From NCBI GenBank assembly GCA_016779205.1, contig JADHOC010000004.1, positions 163,133-227,132 on the forward strand: DNA of 64,000 bases, written 5' to 3'. Source of the DNA: Planctomycetota bacterium. Lineage in GTDB: Bacteria > Planctomycetota > UBA1135 > GCA-002686595. Positions 25,887 through 38,810 of this stretch are shown here, one piece after another. The notes beneath the pieces were generated by a model. It worked only from the letters and a program-made list of their open reading frames with translations, had not been told where the DNA came from and searched no databases. The position numbers and the translations under genes are program-made. Position 1 is the stretch's first letter. Every line of letters starts with the position of its first letter.

Positions 25887-27328
25887 GCCCTGCAGGCACA
25901 GCGGGCGACGGCGCCCCCGATGGGGAGCCCGATGGAGACCTGCCCGAGCTCCCCGAGCTGCACCCGAAGGGCCAGCTGAGGGCCCTGTTGGACGCGCCGG
26001 ACCGGGACCGCTGCCCCGGCGCGCGGCCTGTGGTCTCGGTCCATGAGGAGGATGACCCCGACTTCATCGCCGAGGTCAACGCCCGGTGTGTCGCAGCCCC
26101 CCGCCTCGAACGCCGCGGGGTCTTCCACGGGAACTGGGCCGAGCTCCATGACCAGGACAGCTTCTTCCCCCGCGACCCGCTGCCGGCCCTCGCCGAGCGC
26201 TGGGAGGAGGCCCGCCCCATCGTCCTCCACGACGTCCTCGACGACGAGCTGCTGGACGAGGTGAGCACGGACCGCTGGTCCAGGGAGCTCCGCTCGGACG
26301 GCGGGCTTGGACGCTTCCTCGAGGCCAGAGCCGCCGAGCTCGCGCCGGAGTACCGCGTGACCGGCGCCCGGCAGCCGGCCATGCCGGACGAGCGGGATCT
26401 CGAGAGCAGCGCCATCTCCTGGCGCGCGCCCAAGGACCGTCCCACCCGCGGACCAGGTGCCATCGACGACCTCTGGGCCAAGACCCAGCGCCTGTCCACC
26501 CACCCCGACGACGCCTCGCTGCGGATGCGCCTCGCCTTCGGGGACGAGGTCGAGAACGACGCCAGCCGGGACATGGCCCGGCACCGGGCCGTGAGCGAGC
26601 TCGCCAATCGTCTGATCCCCGAGGTGGCGGCGCTCAACACGGACCGCGAGCTCTCCGGCCTCCTGGCGGAGTGGATCCGGGGTCGGCCCCTCCTGACCCA
26701 GGCCATCGCCTACTGGAACGCCCCGGGCGGCGGAGCCCGGTTCCATCACGACGCCTTTGACGAGCCGGCCCGGGGCCGTCAGCGAGGCGTGCTCTATGCC
26801 CAGCTCACGGGCGCCACGGCCTGGATCGCCCTCTCCACCGACGACCTCGCGCGCCGGGCCCTCGAGTTCGTCGAGCTGCTGGAGGACGGCGAGTTCCCCT
26901 GGCTCATGGACGGGGCGGAGGGCGGCGCTGCCCAGCTCGAAGCCTGGGGGCAGGTGCTGCGGGACCCGGAGCGGGCCCGAGCCGAGCTGAGCGCCCCGGG
27001 CGGCGGGGCCCTGGGCCCGCTCATCGACCGTGGGCCCGAGTTCACATCCCTGCTCGCCGACGCCGGCCACGGTTACGTGGTCGCGGCGGGCGACGTGATC
27101 CTGCTCCCCAACCACGGCCTGGACCTGACCTGCATGCACTCCGTGTTCTGCGCCAGCGACGAGGAGGCCTTCAGCCTGTCCCTGGCCATCCGCGAGCAGG
27201 AGCGCCCCGGCCAGCCGGGGGGGGGAGCGGGCCGCCGCGGCGGCGGGCGTCGCCGGCGCGGGGGCGGACGCCGGGGCGGTCGCAGGAGGGGCGGCGGGGC
27301 CCGTCCCGGATCGAGCCGGAGGAGATGA
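25883..27328 (+). CDS. HxD...H (cupin/2OG-oxygenase-like) protein with Arg/Gly-rich tail
   Basis: Unrecognised 481-residue protein. The middle has RFHHDAFDEP with an HxD pair (His288, Asp290). A distal region GDVILLPNHGLDLTCMHSV has His419 near a PNHG turn, and Arg437 lies in SLAIREQ. This HxD...H...R order is that of double-stranded beta-helix Fe(II)/2-oxoglutarate oxygenases of the JmjC/PhyH kind; the assignment is inference. From residue 445 to the end the chain is almost only Gly and Arg, like eukaryotic RGG boxes that bind RNA. The TTG start at 25883 overlaps the lipoprotein stop. No signal peptide is visible, so it is probably cytoplasmic. A methyltransferase gene follows 70 nt later. 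Confidence 0.7.
   Translation: MSPAGTAGDGAPDGEPDGDLPELPELHPKGQLRALLDAPDRDRCPGARPVVSVHEEDDPDFIAEVNARCVAAPRLERRGVFHGNWAELHDQDSFFPRDPLPALAERWEEARPIVLHDVLDDELLDEVSTDRWSRELRSDGGLGRFLEARAAELAPEYRVTGARQPAMPDERDLESSAISWRAPKDRPTRGPGAIDDLWAKTQRLSTHPDDASLRMRLAFGDEVENDASRDMARHRAVSELANRLIPEVAALNTDRELSGLLAEWIRGRPLLTQAIAYWNAPGGGARFHHDAFDEPARGRQRGVLYAQLTGATAWIALSTDDLARRALEFVELLEDGEFPWLMDGAEGGAAQLEAWGQVLRDPERARAELSAPGGGALGPLIDRGPEFTSLLADAGHGYVVAAGDVILLPNHGLDLTCMHSVFCASDEEAFSLSLAIREQERPGQPGGGAGRRGGGRRRRGGGRRGGRRRGGGARPGSSRRR
27226..27325 (+). repeat. Low-complexity GGC/CGC-rich tract encoding an Arg/Gly tail
   Basis: About 100 nt composed almost only of G and C, made of GGC/GGG (Gly) and CGC/CGG/AGG (Arg) codons in irregular array. 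It encodes the C-terminal tail of the preceding oxygenase-like protein. The reading frame stays open up to TGA at 27326-27328 and the amino-acid bias is much stronger than in other frames, so it looks like genuine protein rather than a frameshift. It is a likely site of replication slippage. Confidence 0.7.
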
Positions 27329-27398
27329 AGTCGATCCAGCCTCGACTCCGCGTCAGCCAGCGGTCGATTCCCCAAGTGGGTATCCTCTCCCCCCTCGC

Positions 27399-28658
27399 AT
27401 GGTCGACTCCATCGAACGTACGTCCTCGGCGCCGCCCCTCAGGGGCCCGCACTCCCACCTGAGCCCGCTCCCCACCGCCGCCGAGCTGGCCCCGGTGCTG
27501 GAAGCGCTGGGGCAGTCCCTGGACACGCTGCTCCCCCTCGGGGACCCCGGGCCGCGGGGGCCGCGCTTCCACGTGGTGGGCCCCGAGGAGGTCCTCGTGG
27601 GCAAGCGACTCCGCACCCTCGACGCGGACCTCGGTGAGACCGATGCCCTCCTGCTCGTGATCATGGGCCCGGCGGAGCCCGGGCGGCTCGCCACCTGGCG
27701 CAACACCCTCTGGCCGCTCCTCCACGTCAACCGGCTCGCCACCCTGGACCAGGGCGCCCTGACCCTGCGGACCCTGGGCGACAAGGAACGGTCGACCGTG
27801 GCCTGTGACCTGAAGCTCTCCGTGCTCGTCGGGCACCGCAGAGCCCACGTCATGTCGGCCGGGGAGACCGTCACCAAGTTCGACCAGAACGCGACCGGTT
27901 GGGACGGGCGGCCCGGCAGCGCCGGCTACCCCCACTTCCGCTGGATGCGACGCCACGTGGGGCGCTTCGTGGCGCCCCGCCTCGTGCGCGACGACCCGGC
28001 CGGGCAGATCCGCATCCTCGACTTCGGATGCGGTGCCGGTTGGACGGGGCTCGAGGCCGCGGCCGCGTGCCCGGGGGCCCACCTGTCGTCCTTCGACCCG
28101 AGCCCGGAGATGGTGCGCATCACCGGAGAGAACGCCGCGAAGCTCGGCATCGAGAGCTTCGAGGGGCGCCCCGGCTTCGGCGAAGCCCCTCCCTTCCCCG
28201 CGGAAGGAGAGGACCCTTACGATCTCGTCATCAGCTCCGGCGTCGTCAGCTTCTCACCGGACGTCCCGGGGTGGCTCGACGGATTGGTGGCCACCATGGC
28301 GCCGGGGGCGGACCTGATCATCGGAGACATCAACCCCCACTCGCGCGGGTTCGAGCGGCGGCGGCGACGCAAGCCCTTGCTGCCGGTGCGTGAGATGAAC
28401 GCCCGGCCCCGAGAGGAGATCCGGCGCGAGCTCGAGGCCCGCGGCCTGGTCCACCTGCGCAGCGGCGCCTACCAGCTGACCCGCCCGATCCCGGAGGCCA
28501 TGCACGTGAGCGAGACGCGACTCGGCGGCGTCCTCACGCACCCGCTGCTGGCGGCCAACCGGATCGCGACCTTCGTCGACGCCTCCTTCGGCTCACCCAT
28601 GCAGGACCACTTCGACTCCTGGGTGATGCACCTTCGCCGGCCGGAAGAGGCCAGCTGA
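27399..28658 (+). CDS. Two-domain SAM-dependent methyltransferase
   Basis: The 419-residue protein has an N-terminal domain of about 160 residues without recognisable family (LDADLGETDALLLVIMG, WRNTLWPLLHVNRLATL). A class I methyltransferase domain follows: motif I ILDFGCGAGWTGLEAA (about 208-223), SFDPSPEMV for motif II and DLVISSGVVSFSPDV for motif III/IV. The C-terminal end has HFDSWVMHLR. The substrate is unknown. TATCCT lies 12 nt before the ATG and may be its own -10. Because it follows an RG-tailed gene, arginine or protein methylation is a tempting guess, but it is not a recognisable PRMT. Confidence 0.8.
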   Translation: MVDSIERTSSAPPLRGPHSHLSPLPTAAELAPVLEALGQSLDTLLPLGDPGPRGPRFHVVGPEEVLVGKRLRTLDADLGETDALLLVIMGPAEPGRLATWRNTLWPLLHVNRLATLDQGALTLRTLGDKERSTVACDLKLSVLVGHRRAHVMSAGETVTKFDQNATGWDGRPGSAGYPHFRWMRRHVGRFVAPRLVRDDPAGQIRILDFGCGAGWTGLEAAAACPGAHLSSFDPSPEMVRITGENAAKLGIESFEGRPGFGEAPPFPAEGEDPYDLVISSGVVSFSPDVPGWLDGLVATMAPGADLIIGDINPHSRGFERRRRRKPLLPVREMNARPREEIRRELEARGLVHLRSGAYQLTRPIPEAMHVSETRLGGVLTHPLLAANRIATFVDASFGSPMQDHFDSWVMHLRRPEEAS

Positions 28659-28675
28659 TACGGGTCCCGCGGGGC

Positions 28676-29748
28676 TCAGGCCCCGCCGGCGCCCTCCTGT
28701 GCCGCGTCTCCGGCCGAGGCGTCATTCGCCGCAGCATCGCCCGCCGCGGACTCGCCCGCCGCGGACTCGCCCGCCGCGGACTCGCCCGCCGCAGAGTCGT
28801 CCGCCGCAGAGTCGTCCGCCGCGGCCCCCTCCGGAGCAGCCGGTCCGGACGCCGCGGCGCCACCCGGTCGGTCGGCGCCGAAGTCGATGAGCCGTGCGAG
28901 CATGTTGCGCATCTCGTCACGGGAGACGATGACGTCGACCTGCCCCTTCTCCAGGAGGAACTCGGAGCGCTGGAAGCCCTCGGGGAGCTCCTGCTTGATC
29001 GTGCTCGCGATCACGCGCGGGCCGGCGAACCCGATCAGGGCGCCGGGCTCCGCGAGGGTAAGGTCGCAGACCATGGCGAAGGACGCCGTCACGCCCCCGG
29101 TGGTCGGGTGGGTGAGCACGCAGATCGAGTATCCGCCGTCCTCGTTCAGCTTGGACAGCGCCGAGCAGGTCTTGGCCATCTGCATGAGGGACAGCATCCC
29201 CTCGTGCATCCTCGCGCCGCCCGATGCCGTGAAGAGGATGAGGGGCTTGCCCTCCTGCCGAGCCACATCGCAGCACAGGGCGATCTTCTCGCCCACCACC
29301 TCGCCCATGGAGCCGCCCAGGAACTTGAAGTCGAGCACGCCCAGCACGACTGGGCGGCCCAGGACTTCACCGCGGCCGGCGATGAGCGCCTCGTTCTGCC
29401 CGGTGCGCTTCACCGTCCGCTCGATCTTGTCCCCGTAGGAGCCCGAGTCCACGAAGCCGAGCCGGTCCATGGCCTCGATCCCGGAGAAGAGCTCCTCCCA
29501 GGTCCCCTCGTCGAGGGTGTGCCGCACACGGTCCGCCCCAGGCATCGTGAAGTGGAAACCACATGCGGGGCAGGTGTACGACTTCTCCACCACCTCCTTG
29601 CGATAGATCGTCGCGCTGCAGCTCTCGCATTTCAGCCAGAGCCCGCCGGGCATGTCCTTCTTCCGGAAGCGCAGGCGGCTCATCCGCCCGTCGCCGCCCG
29701 CCTCGCCTTCCCCTGCGCTGGGTGCGTCCTTCGACATGCTTGTATCGC

Positions 29749-29752
<4 letters not shown>
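28676..29752 (-). CDS. accD: Acetyl-CoA carboxylase carboxyltransferase subunit beta
   Basis: Beta subunit of the carboxyltransferase that makes malonyl-CoA for fatty acid synthesis. The 358 residues have the N-terminal zinc ribbon Cys42-x2-Cys45...Cys61-x2-Cys64, then the crotonase fold with LFTASGGARMHEGM and LTHPTTGGVTASFAM. Beyond residue 290 there is an unusual tail of about 65 residues rich in Ala, Ser, Gly, Asp and Glu, encoded partly by tandem repeats. The ATG overlaps the rpe stop by 4 nt. accA is not in the window. Confidence 0.95.
28741..28815 (-). repeat. 15-bp tandem repeat in accD 3' end
   Basis: Five in-phase 15-nt units: three identical CCGCCGCGGACTCGC copies (28741-28785) and two CCGCCGCAGAGTCGT variants (28786-28815). 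They encode five-residue repeats of SAAGE then SAADD type in the AccD tail. Being a multiple of three, copy-number change would keep the frame. Confidence 0.9.
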
Positions 29753-30474
<722 letters not shown>

Positions 30475-30484
30475 GGGCCCTATC

Positions 30485-31672
30485 CTAGGCTCGGAGGGCC
30501 TCGATTCCCGGCAGTACCTTGCCTTCCAGCAATTCGAGGGAAGCTCCCCCCCCCGTGGACACGTGATCCACGGCGTCCGCGAGGCCCAGGAGGTGGATCG
30601 CTGCCACCGAATCACCCCCGCCGACCACGGTGGTGCCCTCGCAGGCCGCCATGGCCTCTCCGATGGTCTCGGTGCCCTTCCGGAACCGCTCCATCTCGAA
30701 GACCCCCATCGGGCCGTTCCAGACCACGGTCCGCGCGGCCTTGACCCGCCCCGCGTAGCACTCCTGCGTCCTGGGACCGATGTCCAGTCCCATCCACCCG
30801 TCGGGGATGTCCACGCCGACCTCCTTGGCCTCGGCGTCCGCCGCGAACCGGTCGGCCACCACGTGGTCCACGGGGAGCAGCAGGTCGACCCCGCGCTCCG
30901 CGGCCTTCTCGAGCGCCGCGCGGCACATGTCGAGGCGGTCGTCCTCCACGAGGGAGGCCCCCACGTCGTGTCCCTGCACTTTCAGGAAGGTGTAGGCCAT
31001 GCCGCCCCCGACCAGGATCGCATCGCAGCGGTCCAGGAGGCTGTCGATGACCGTCAGCTTGTCGCTCACCTTCGCCCCACCAAGGATCGCCACCAGGGGG
31101 CGCTCGGGCGCGTTGAGCACGCGCTCGAACGCGGCGCACTCGCTCTTGAGGAGCAAGCCCGCGGCGGAGGGCAGGAGGGCCGCCACCCCGGACACCGAGG
31201 CGTGGGCGCGGTGGGCCGCCCCGAAGGCGTCCCCGACGAACACGTCCCCGAGGCGGGCGAAGCCGGCCGCGAGGTCCGGGTCGCCCTTGGTCTCGCCCGG
31301 GTGGAAGCGCACGTTCTCGCAGAGGACCACCGCGCCCGCGGGGGCGTCGGCGACCGCTTGCTCGACGGCCTCCCCCACGCTCTCCTTGAGCGTGATCACC
31401 TCGGAGCCGAGGAGCTCCGCGAGTCGAGCCCCGATGGGCCCGACGCGGAGCGACTCGACGACCTGCCCCCTGGGGCGACCGAAGTGGACGAGCACCACCG
31501 GGCGCCCGCCCCGGGCGAGGATCTCGCGGAGGGTCGGGAGCGCCGCGCGGATGCGCGTGTCGTCCGTGATATCCCCGGCCTCGTTGACCGGAACGTTGAA
31601 GTCCGCCCGGACGACCACCCGCTTACCGGAGAGGTCGCCCAGGCCATCGAGGCCAGGGACGTCGAGATTCAT
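30485..31672 (-). CDS. pgk: Phosphoglycerate kinase
   Basis: Glycolytic enzyme that transfers phosphate between 1,3-bisphosphoglycerate and ADP. The 395-residue protein has the signature RADFNVPVNEAGDI, FHPGETKGDPDLA, ILGGAKVSDK, NGPMGVFE and the C-terminal VVGGGDSVAAI nucleotide site. The length and the ATG start are usual. It is second in the gap-pgk-rpe-accD operon, 16 nt after gap. Confidence 0.98.
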   Translation of the reverse strand: MNLDVPGLDGLGDLSGKRVVVRADFNVPVNEAGDITDDTRIRAALPTLREILARGGRPVVLVHFGRPRGQVVESLRVGPIGARLAELLGSEVITLKESVGEAVEQAVADAPAGAVVLCENVRFHPGETKGDPDLAAGFARLGDVFVGDAFGAAHRAHASVSGVAALLPSAAGLLLKSECAAFERVLNAPERPLVAILGGAKVSDKLTVIDSLLDRCDAILVGGGMAYTFLKVQGHDVGASLVEDDRLDMCRAALEKAAERGVDLLLPVDHVVADRFAADAEAKEVGVDIPDGWMGLDIGPRTQECYAGRVKAARTVVWNGPMGVFEMERFRKGTETIGEAMAACEGTTVVGGGDSVAAIHLLGLADAVDHVSTGGGASLELLEGKVLPGIEALRA

Positions 31673-31688
31673 CGGTACAGAAGGCCGC

Positions 31689-32732
<1,044 letters not shown>

Positions 32733-32764
32733 GATGAGTGTTTTGGAGAGGTCCTTCACCCGGA

Positions 32765-32800
32765 CCAGGGAGGGTCCCTGGCCCCCAGGTGGAGGCCAGG
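32765..32800 (-). promoter_or_regulatory. Two overlapping, mutually exclusive hairpins in gap leader
   Basis: Hairpin A pairs CCTGGCC (32777-32783) with GGCCAGG (32794-32800). Hairpin B pairs CCAGGGA (32765-32771) with TCCCTGG (32775-32781). Both need 32777-32781, so they cannot form together. Hairpin B ends about 32 nt before the gap ATG. The arrangement resembles an attenuator or translational switch, but chance in GC-rich DNA is possible. Confidence 0.4.
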
Positions 32801-32836
32801 CATTGAGCGTTGGGACGGGCAGGGTCGTTCCCCGGT

Positions 32837-32860
32837 TCGCCAGCCCCATGAGGCTGGCGA
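32837..32860 (-). promoter_or_regulatory. Perfect 9-bp hairpin in gap leader
   Basis: TCGCCAGCC (32837-32845) and GGCTGGCGA (32852-32860) form an uninterrupted 9-bp stem with a 6-nt loop, about 80 nt downstream of the gap promoter -10. There is no U-tract, so it may stabilise the mRNA 5' end or act as a binding site. Confidence 0.45.
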
Positions 32861-32940
32861 GCCCGGGCAGGGCCCCGCCGAGGGGGCGTCAGCGGACGGA
32901 TCGGATGGGGACGACGAATTCCAGCCGAATTGGCGGCCAG

Positions 32941-32969
32941 AGAATACGGACGCCTACCGAAGGGATCAA
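32941..32969 (-). promoter_or_regulatory. Sigma70-type promoter of gap-pgk-rpe-accD
   Basis: On the minus strand TTGATC (32964-32969) and TATTCT (32941-32946) are separated by exactly 17 nt. Each matches consensus at 4 of 6 positions. Transcription would start near 32934, giving a leader of about 200 nt before the gap ATG. Confidence 0.55.
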
Positions 32970-33321
32970 CGGAAGCAGGCCGCACTCCCCCCATTGCGGC
33001 TCCCTCTTCCTTCCCCCCATCTCTGCTCAGGCAGGCCCCGGACCGCCCTCCCAGGCACCCAGGACCCTACTGGCGACCCCTTGACGGCCCCTTTCTCTTC
33101 CTTCCAGCTGCCGACTAGCGCACTTGGAGGGGCTCGTGGAGACTGCGGACCCGTCCCATCCCCATGCCCCGACGGCTCGGGCCGTCCGCAACGTGACCGG
33201 AAGCGCCAAGAACACCCCTCCCGCCCAGCCCGACCTTGCCGCCGCTGATCGTGGGGCCGCCGACCCCGCGGACCTCGTGGGCGGCAGCGACCGCGCCCTT
33301 GATCGGGCACGCGGCCTCCAC

Positions 33322-34911
33322 ATGGAGGAGGGCTCGCGGATCGAGCCGGCCGAGGACCTCGCCCGGTCGGAGTCACGGTCGGAGCCGCGGACGAAGACCC
33401 CGTCAGCCGACGCCGTCCCCACGCCCGGCGGCCCGTGGGCCTCCCGGTGGGCTCGACTGGCCCACGGGCTCGGCCTGGCCCCGACGACCCCCGTGGCAGT
33501 GGCCCTGAGCGGCGGGGCCGACAGCGTCTACCTCCTCCACCTCCTGGCTCGCGCGGAGCCGAGCCCCAAGGTGCTCGCGGTCCACGTGGACCACCGCCTG
33601 CGCGGCGAGGAGTCCCACGACGATGCGGCCTTCTGCGCCCGCCTCTGCGCCAAGCTCGGGATCCCCTTCGCTCGCAGGGTGGCCGAGATCGACCCCCGCG
33701 GGGGTGACGTGGAGGCCCGTGCCCGAGAGGCGCGCTACAAGGCCCTCGCCGCGGAGGCCTCGGCCTCCGGGATCTCCGTCCTGCTGACCGGGCACCACGA
33801 GAACGACGCGGTCGAGACCCTGCTGATGCGCTGGATGCGCGGCTCCGATCTCGGGGGCCTCGCCGGACTGCGCCGGGAGACCGTGCTGGGCAAGGCCCGG
33901 GCTGCCAGCCAGGACGGCGCCCCCGGCATGCGTGTGCTGCGCCCCCTCCTCGGGATGCGGCGGGAGGAGGTCCGCAGCGCCCTGCGCCGTGAACAGCTGG
34001 AGTGGCGCGAGGACAGCTCCAATGGCGGCTCCCAGTTCAGCCGGAACCGCGTCCGGAACGAGGTCCTCCCTCAGATCGAGGACAGCTGCGGAGAGGAGGG
34101 CGTCGAGAACTTCTTCGAGTTCGCCCGCGCCATCGAGTCCTTCGAGGACGAGCTCGCGGACCGCACCGGCCACATCCAATGGCGCTCGGTGACCCACGAG
34201 GCCGCCCGCCGCTCCACCTCCATGCCCGATCTGGGCGGCACCATCGCCCGGCAGGACCTGGAGGCCCTCAGCGCGCCACTCCTGCGCCGCGCCCTCGGGC
34301 GCCTGATCGGCGAAGGGACAGGGAGGCGTCCCTCGCGGGCCCTGCTCGCCGAGCTCGGAGAAGCCCTCGAGGAGGGCCGGACCATGCGAGTGGACGTCCA
34401 CGAGGGCTGGACCGTGCAGCTCCGCTCCAACGCGCTTCACCTGACGCCTCCCACCGAGCGCCTGGTGTCCTCCGCAGACCCATCCGCCGAGGGCAGCAGC
34501 GCCCCCATCGCCGGGCCCGGGCTGATCCTGGGGATCCCCGGGGCCGCGCAGCTCGAAGACGGGCGCTCGATCTCCGCGGAGGTCGCCCCTGAGGGCTCCG
34601 AGCCGGACCCAGAGGACCCGACCGTCGTCGAGATCGACGGTGACGGCGTCAGCGAATTCAGGGTGCGCTTCGCGCGCCCCGGGGACCGCTTCCAAGCCAA
34701 GGGGGCCCCGGGTCACAAGCCCCTGCGGCGCTTCCTGGGCGAGGCGGGGATCCCCCGCGAGGAGCGCGGGTTGGTCCCGGTCGTCCTGGTGAACGAGGAG
34801 GTCGTCTGGGTCGCGGGTGTCACCGTCTCGGAGCGGCGCTCGGTCACCTCCCGGACCCAACGCCGCATCCGTCTGTCTCTCGACGGCGCCAGAGGCCAGT
34901 CCGTCCGGTGA
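33322..34911 (+). CDS. tilS: tRNA(Ile)-lysidine synthase
   Basis: Modifies C34 of the tRNA-Ile CAU anticodon to lysidine, so that it reads AUA. From the ATG at 33322 the protein is 529 residues. The PP-loop ATPase motif SGGADS lies at 63-68, followed by AVHVDHRLRGEES, LTGHHENDAVET and FSRNRVRNEVLP; a TilS C-terminal domain is at the end (VRFARPGDRFQAKG...RRFLGEAGIP). The N-terminal part before the PP-loop is longer than usual. An in-frame TTG at 33124 could extend it by 66 more residues. It heads the yggS-kinase-PNP-purN run. Confidence 0.92.
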   Translation: MEEGSRIEPAEDLARSESRSEPRTKTPSADAVPTPGGPWASRWARLAHGLGLAPTTPVAVALSGGADSVYLLHLLARAEPSPKVLAVHVDHRLRGEESHDDAAFCARLCAKLGIPFARRVAEIDPRGGDVEARAREARYKALAAEASASGISVLLTGHHENDAVETLLMRWMRGSDLGGLAGLRRETVLGKARAASQDGAPGMRVLRPLLGMRREEVRSALRREQLEWREDSSNGGSQFSRNRVRNEVLPQIEDSCGEEGVENFFEFARAIESFEDELADRTGHIQWRSVTHEAARRSTSMPDLGGTIARQDLEALSAPLLRRALGRLIGEGTGRRPSRALLAELGEALEEGRTMRVDVHEGWTVQLRSNALHLTPPTERLVSSADPSAEGSSAPIAGPGLILGIPGAAQLEDGRSISAEVAPEGSEPDPEDPTVVEIDGDGVSEFRVRFARPGDRFQAKGAPGHKPLRRFLGEAGIPREERGLVPVVLVNEEVVWVAGVTVSERRSVTSRTQRRIRLSLDGARGQSVR

Positions 34912-34936
34912 CTCCGGGCCCGGACGGGGCTATGCT
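34908..34936 (+). promoter_or_regulatory. Promoter of yggS, probably leaderless
   Basis: GTGACT (34908-34913), a 17-nt spacer, then TATGCT (34931-34936). The GTG start of yggS follows 8 nt after the -10, so transcription should begin at or next to the start codon. The -35 overlaps the tilS stop. Both hexamers match consensus at 4 of 6 positions. Confidence 0.5.
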
Positions 34937-34944
34937 CCCTCTCC

Positions 34945-35795
34945 GTGTCCGCCCCCATCCGCCCCATTCCCGCCACCACCCAGGACCCCGAAGGACGTCC
35001 CGGCAGCGGCCAGCCCGCCGAGGATCCCCGAGAGAGCGTGGTCCAGCGAAACATCGCCAGGGTGAGGGAGACGCTGCGTGCAGCGTCAGAAGGGACCGGC
35101 AAGGGGACTCCCACCCTGGTGGCGGTGACCAAGGCCGTCGATGACGACGTGGCCCGGTTCGCCCTGGAGGCTGGCTGCGAGGATCTTGGGGAGAACCGCG
35201 CGGACGCCTTCGCCGAGCGAGCGCAGCGCTTCGGAGCCCTCGGGCTGCAGCCTCGCTGGCACTTCATCGGTCACCTCCAGCGCAACAAGGTCCGGCGCGT
35301 CGTGGAGCACGTGCACGTGCTGCACTCCGTGGACTCCGATCGGCTCGGCAAGGCCGTCGCTCGGATCGCAGAGGAGCTGGGGCGCCCGATCGATGTGTTC
35401 ATCCAGGTCAACCTCACCGGCGAGGATGAGAAGGGCGGCTTCACCGCAGACGAGGCAGCGGCCGCGGTGCTGCTCCTGGCCAACTCGCCCGCGATCACGG
35501 TCCGCGGGCTGATGGCCATGGGCCCCCTGCGCGGCATCCGGACTCCTCGGGAGGTCTTCGAGGAGGCCAGGGACCTGGCCCGGAGCCTGGAGGTGGAGAT
35601 CGGCGATGCCTTCGGCGATGGACGATGCGAGCTGTCCATGGGGATGAGCGGCGACGCCGCCCTGGCCGCCGAGCTGGGCTCCGACCTCGTCCGCGTGGGC
35701 TCGGCCCTCTACGAGGGGCTGCAGCCCTCGAGCTCCCAGAACCCCACGACCAGCGCCACCACACCAGACGCCCCGATCGGGCCGCAGGCCGACTG

Positions 35796-35796
<1 letters not shown>
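34945..35796 (+). CDS. YggS/PLPBP family pyridoxal-phosphate homeostasis protein
   Basis: The 283-residue single-domain PLP-binding TIM barrel, like the N-terminal domain of alanine racemase. The PLP Lys is Lys63 in LVAVTKAV. The blocks LGENRADAF, WHFIGHLQRNKV, VNLTGEDEKGGF, GLMAMGP and ELSMGMSGD identify the family, which buffers PLP and affects amino-acid homeostasis without known catalysis. The N-terminus and C-terminus carry extra Pro/Ser-rich stretches. The start is GTG. The TGA overlaps the kinase ATG by 1 nt (TGATG). Confidence 0.93.

Positions 35797-38806
<3,010 letters not shown>

Positions 38807-38810
<4 letters not shown>

Larger units (their letters stand above)
32733..33321. other. 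589-nt divergent intergenic region between gap and tilS
   Basis: The longest stretch without an assigned gene. On the gap side it holds a promoter (32941-32969), about 200 nt of leader and several perfect hairpins. On the tilS side there is TTGACG at 33081-33086 without a convincing -10. An open frame continues from tilS back to a TTG at 33124, which could be an N-terminal extension. The stretch 32970-33080 is C-rich and shows nothing recognisable. Confidence 0.6.

Noticed and set aside
28741..28815. Tandem repeats as a possible CRISPR array
   Set aside because: The units are 15 nt, directly adjacent with no spacers, and in frame in accD.
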